Assembly (NCBI GenBank): GCA_964501815.1
Contig: CAZCUR010000028.1
Location: 1 to 30,780 of the forward strand
DNA: 30,780 bases
From: Geothermobacter sp964501815
GTDB taxonomy: Bacteria; Desulfobacterota; Desulfuromonadia; Desulfuromonadales; Geothermobacteraceae
Direction: 5' to 3'
The notes under the pieces were generated by a model. The model worked only from the letters and a program-made list of their open reading frames with translations, was not told the DNA's origin and did no database searches. Made by a program: the position numbers and the translations under genes. Of the stretch, positions 29,638 through 30,780 are shown one piece after another (position 1 is the stretch's first letter; the number at the start of each line of letters is the position of its first letter).

Positions 29638-30449
29638 CGCCACCCCTCGGGCAGTTCATACTCCCCGCCGATGGTCGCCCGTGGGGCCAGACGGCGGATT
29701 TCGGCTTCATCGGTCAGATAGCCCCATCTGCGGAAAACGGCGCGCCCTTCGGGGCCGGTGACAAAGGCGAGAAAATCGCGCGCCAGCTCTTTCTGCCTGC
29801 TGGCACGGACAACGGCCCCCGGGATGGTGGCAATGCGCGGCACCTGCTCCGGGCGCAACAGGATCACCTCACTGTGCTGCCGGTCCCAGCTGCCGAATTC
29901 GCGCCAGCCGAGCACGGCATCGACCTGCCGCAGCGGGACAAGGGCCGCCGCCCGGGCACAGCTCTCCACCATGCCGACCAGGTTGGGAGCGACCCGGTCC
30001 AGCAGTCCGTTCCGGTCCAGCACCTCGATGGCATAGAGCCCGACACAGACCCCCTCGGGATTGGCCAGGCCGACGCGCAACCCCGGCCGGGCCAGGTCGT
30101 CAAGGGAGCGGATACCGGCCGGATTGCCCCTGGGCACCACGATGGCCGGTAGCAGGTAGGCAAGAATCACCTCGTCCTGCTCCACCACCCCGAACCGGTG
30201 GGCCCGGGCCATGTAATCGGGGGATCCGGGGATGTAGAGATCACCCGCTCCGGTCAGCCTGATCTGGCTGAGCAGGGCCCCCGAACCGCCGAGATGCAGA
30301 TTGATACGGACACCCGTGCGCTGCTGGTACAATGCGGCCAGCTCCTGCAACGGTGGCTGGGAGGCTGATCCCGCAAAAACCGTCAGCTCCGCCCCGAAGA
30401 CATTTGCCGAAAACAGGGTGATAAACAGTACGGCAAAGGCGATCCTCAC
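29634..30449 (-). CDS. modA: Molybdate/tungstate-binding periplasmic protein
   Basis: The 271-residue product has a signal peptide (RIAFAVLFITLFSANVFGA) and the substrate-binding fold: VFAGSASQPPLQELAALYQQ, NLHLGGSGALLSQI, GDLYIPGSPDYM, VVPRGNPAGI, VDAVLGWREFGSWD and FLAFVTGPEGRAVFRRWGY. Ser and Ala residues of the GSASQPP and GSGALL loops would hold the oxyanion. Molybdate and tungstate binders of this group cannot be separated by eye. The GTG at 30449 is preferred because it overlaps the stop of the regulator gene in GTGA and begins the signal peptide at once; the frame extends further to 30488. Confidence 0.93.
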   Translation of the reverse strand: MRIAFAVLFITLFSANVFGAELTVFAGSASQPPLQELAALYQQRTGVRINLHLGGSGALLSQIRLTGAGDLYIPGSPDYMARAHRFGVVEQDEVILAYLLPAIVVPRGNPAGIRSLDDLARPGLRVGLANPEGVCVGLYAIEVLDRNGLLDRVAPNLVGMVESCARAAALVPLRQVDAVLGWREFGSWDRQHSEVILLRPEQVPRIATIPGAVVRASRQKELARDFLAFVTGPEGRAVFRRWGYLTDEAEIRRLAPRATIGGEYELPEGWR

Positions 30450-30780
30450 TGCAGGTCCTCCAGGTTGCCCTCGACCAGTTGCTGCCATCTGTCCCGCAGG
30501 GCGGCATAACGGTCGAGCAGCTTTTCCGCCTCGGCTGTCAGCCGGGTCGAACCGCCGCCGCGCCCCCCCTTGCTGCGTTCCACCAGCGCGAAGGGAGCGT
30601 GTTCTTCCATCTGCTTCAGCTGCGACCAGACCTTGCGGTACGACAGGCCCAGGGCCTGCGCCGCGGCGTTCAGGGACCCGTGCTCACGAATGGCCAAAAG
30701 CAGCCGCTCGCGCCCGTCCCCCAGAAGCGGATGGCCGTCGACTTCCAGCCAGATTTTGCTGCGAATGCGGATGGATTTCA
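30446..30780 (-). CDS. ModE-type regulator, single DNA-binding domain (5' edge cut by window)
   Basis: The product (about 111 residues) is a winged-helix domain of the ModE N-terminal type: LAIREHGSLNAAAQALGLSY followed by RKVWSQLKQMEEH, FALVERSKGGRGGGSTRLT and LTAEAEKLLDRYAAL. No molybdate-binding MOP domain follows, unlike E. coli ModE. The first visible bases on this strand read TGAAATCC, so the start codon (probably ATG) is cut by one base at the window edge. It overlaps modA by GTGA and is likely to control the transporter operon. How it would sense molybdate without the MOP domain is not visible. Confidence 0.9.
   Translation of the reverse strand, partial: KSIRIRSKIWLEVDGHPLLGDGRERLLLAIREHGSLNAAAQALGLSYRKVWSQLKQMEEHAPFALVERSKGGRGGGSTRLTAEAEKLLDRYAALRDRWQQLVEGNLEDLQ

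Noticed and set aside
1..30780. CRISPR arrays, tRNA or rRNA genes, or an intact prophage
   Set aside because: I saw no regularly spaced repeats, no tRNA-like cloverleaf and no phage structural genes in the window.

Overview
The window reads as a stretch of chromosome from a GC-rich anaerobic or metal-reducing deltaproteobacterium (Desulfobacterota, order Desulfuromonadales/Geobacterales: Geobacter, Desulfuromonas, Pelobacter and relatives). I infer this from the pairing of a GltD-like and a NuoG-like subunit in the SfrB-SfrA arrangement of Geobacter, the def-fmt-DUF116-htpX-rsmB-rpe run, a CxxCH-bearing periplasmic sensor, a small rubredoxin and a single-domain ModE. It comes from a draft assembly, since it holds a run of exactly 100 N.

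Layout. At the left edge is the 3' part of a protein joining an alpha/beta-hydrolase-like tail to a beta-helix. A radical SAM protein with an N-terminal SPASM-like Cys cluster follows, and its 3' end overlaps a convergent 53-residue rubredoxin gene. A 120-bp inverted-repeat element and a heptamer repeat lie beside the rubredoxin gene. Next come a VOC protein and a compact MetF-like protein (minus strand), then folK, a small membrane-anchored YHS/TRASH-like protein, and a transaldolase-family gene (plus). After a 410-bp regulatory stretch come sucC and sucD. A small phage-ABA-sandwich-like gene on the minus strand diverges from the translation cluster def-fmt-DUF116-htpX, which is followed by rsmB-rpe-NUDIX and a heme-binding sensor without an output domain. 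A glutaredoxin (minus) and a lipoprotein (plus) precede sfrB-sfrA, whose leader carries a palindrome and a terminator-like hairpin.

The second third ends with a ParD/ParE toxin-antitoxin pair against the scaffold gap. Beyond the gap are a cupin, a class I aminotransferase, a CoA-binding protein (minus) and an HDOD protein. The right end is a minus-strand molybdenum block, read from the right: modE-like regulator, modA, modB, modC, MOSC, an inverted-repeat element, moeA and finally trmJ. The first five genes are tightly coupled (two GTGA/ATGA overlaps) and should take up molybdate or tungstate and feed cofactor synthesis.

The genes are mostly housekeeping, and I do not see a clear new multi-gene system. 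The items most worth a second look are the leader of sfrBA, the long sucC leader with its 10-bp hairpin, the output-less heme sensor, the hydrolase/beta-helix fusion at the left edge, the hairpin just inside the leader of the small ABA-type gene, the two inverted-repeat elements, and the evidence that the scaffold gap is an assembly artefact (identical 55-bp ends).
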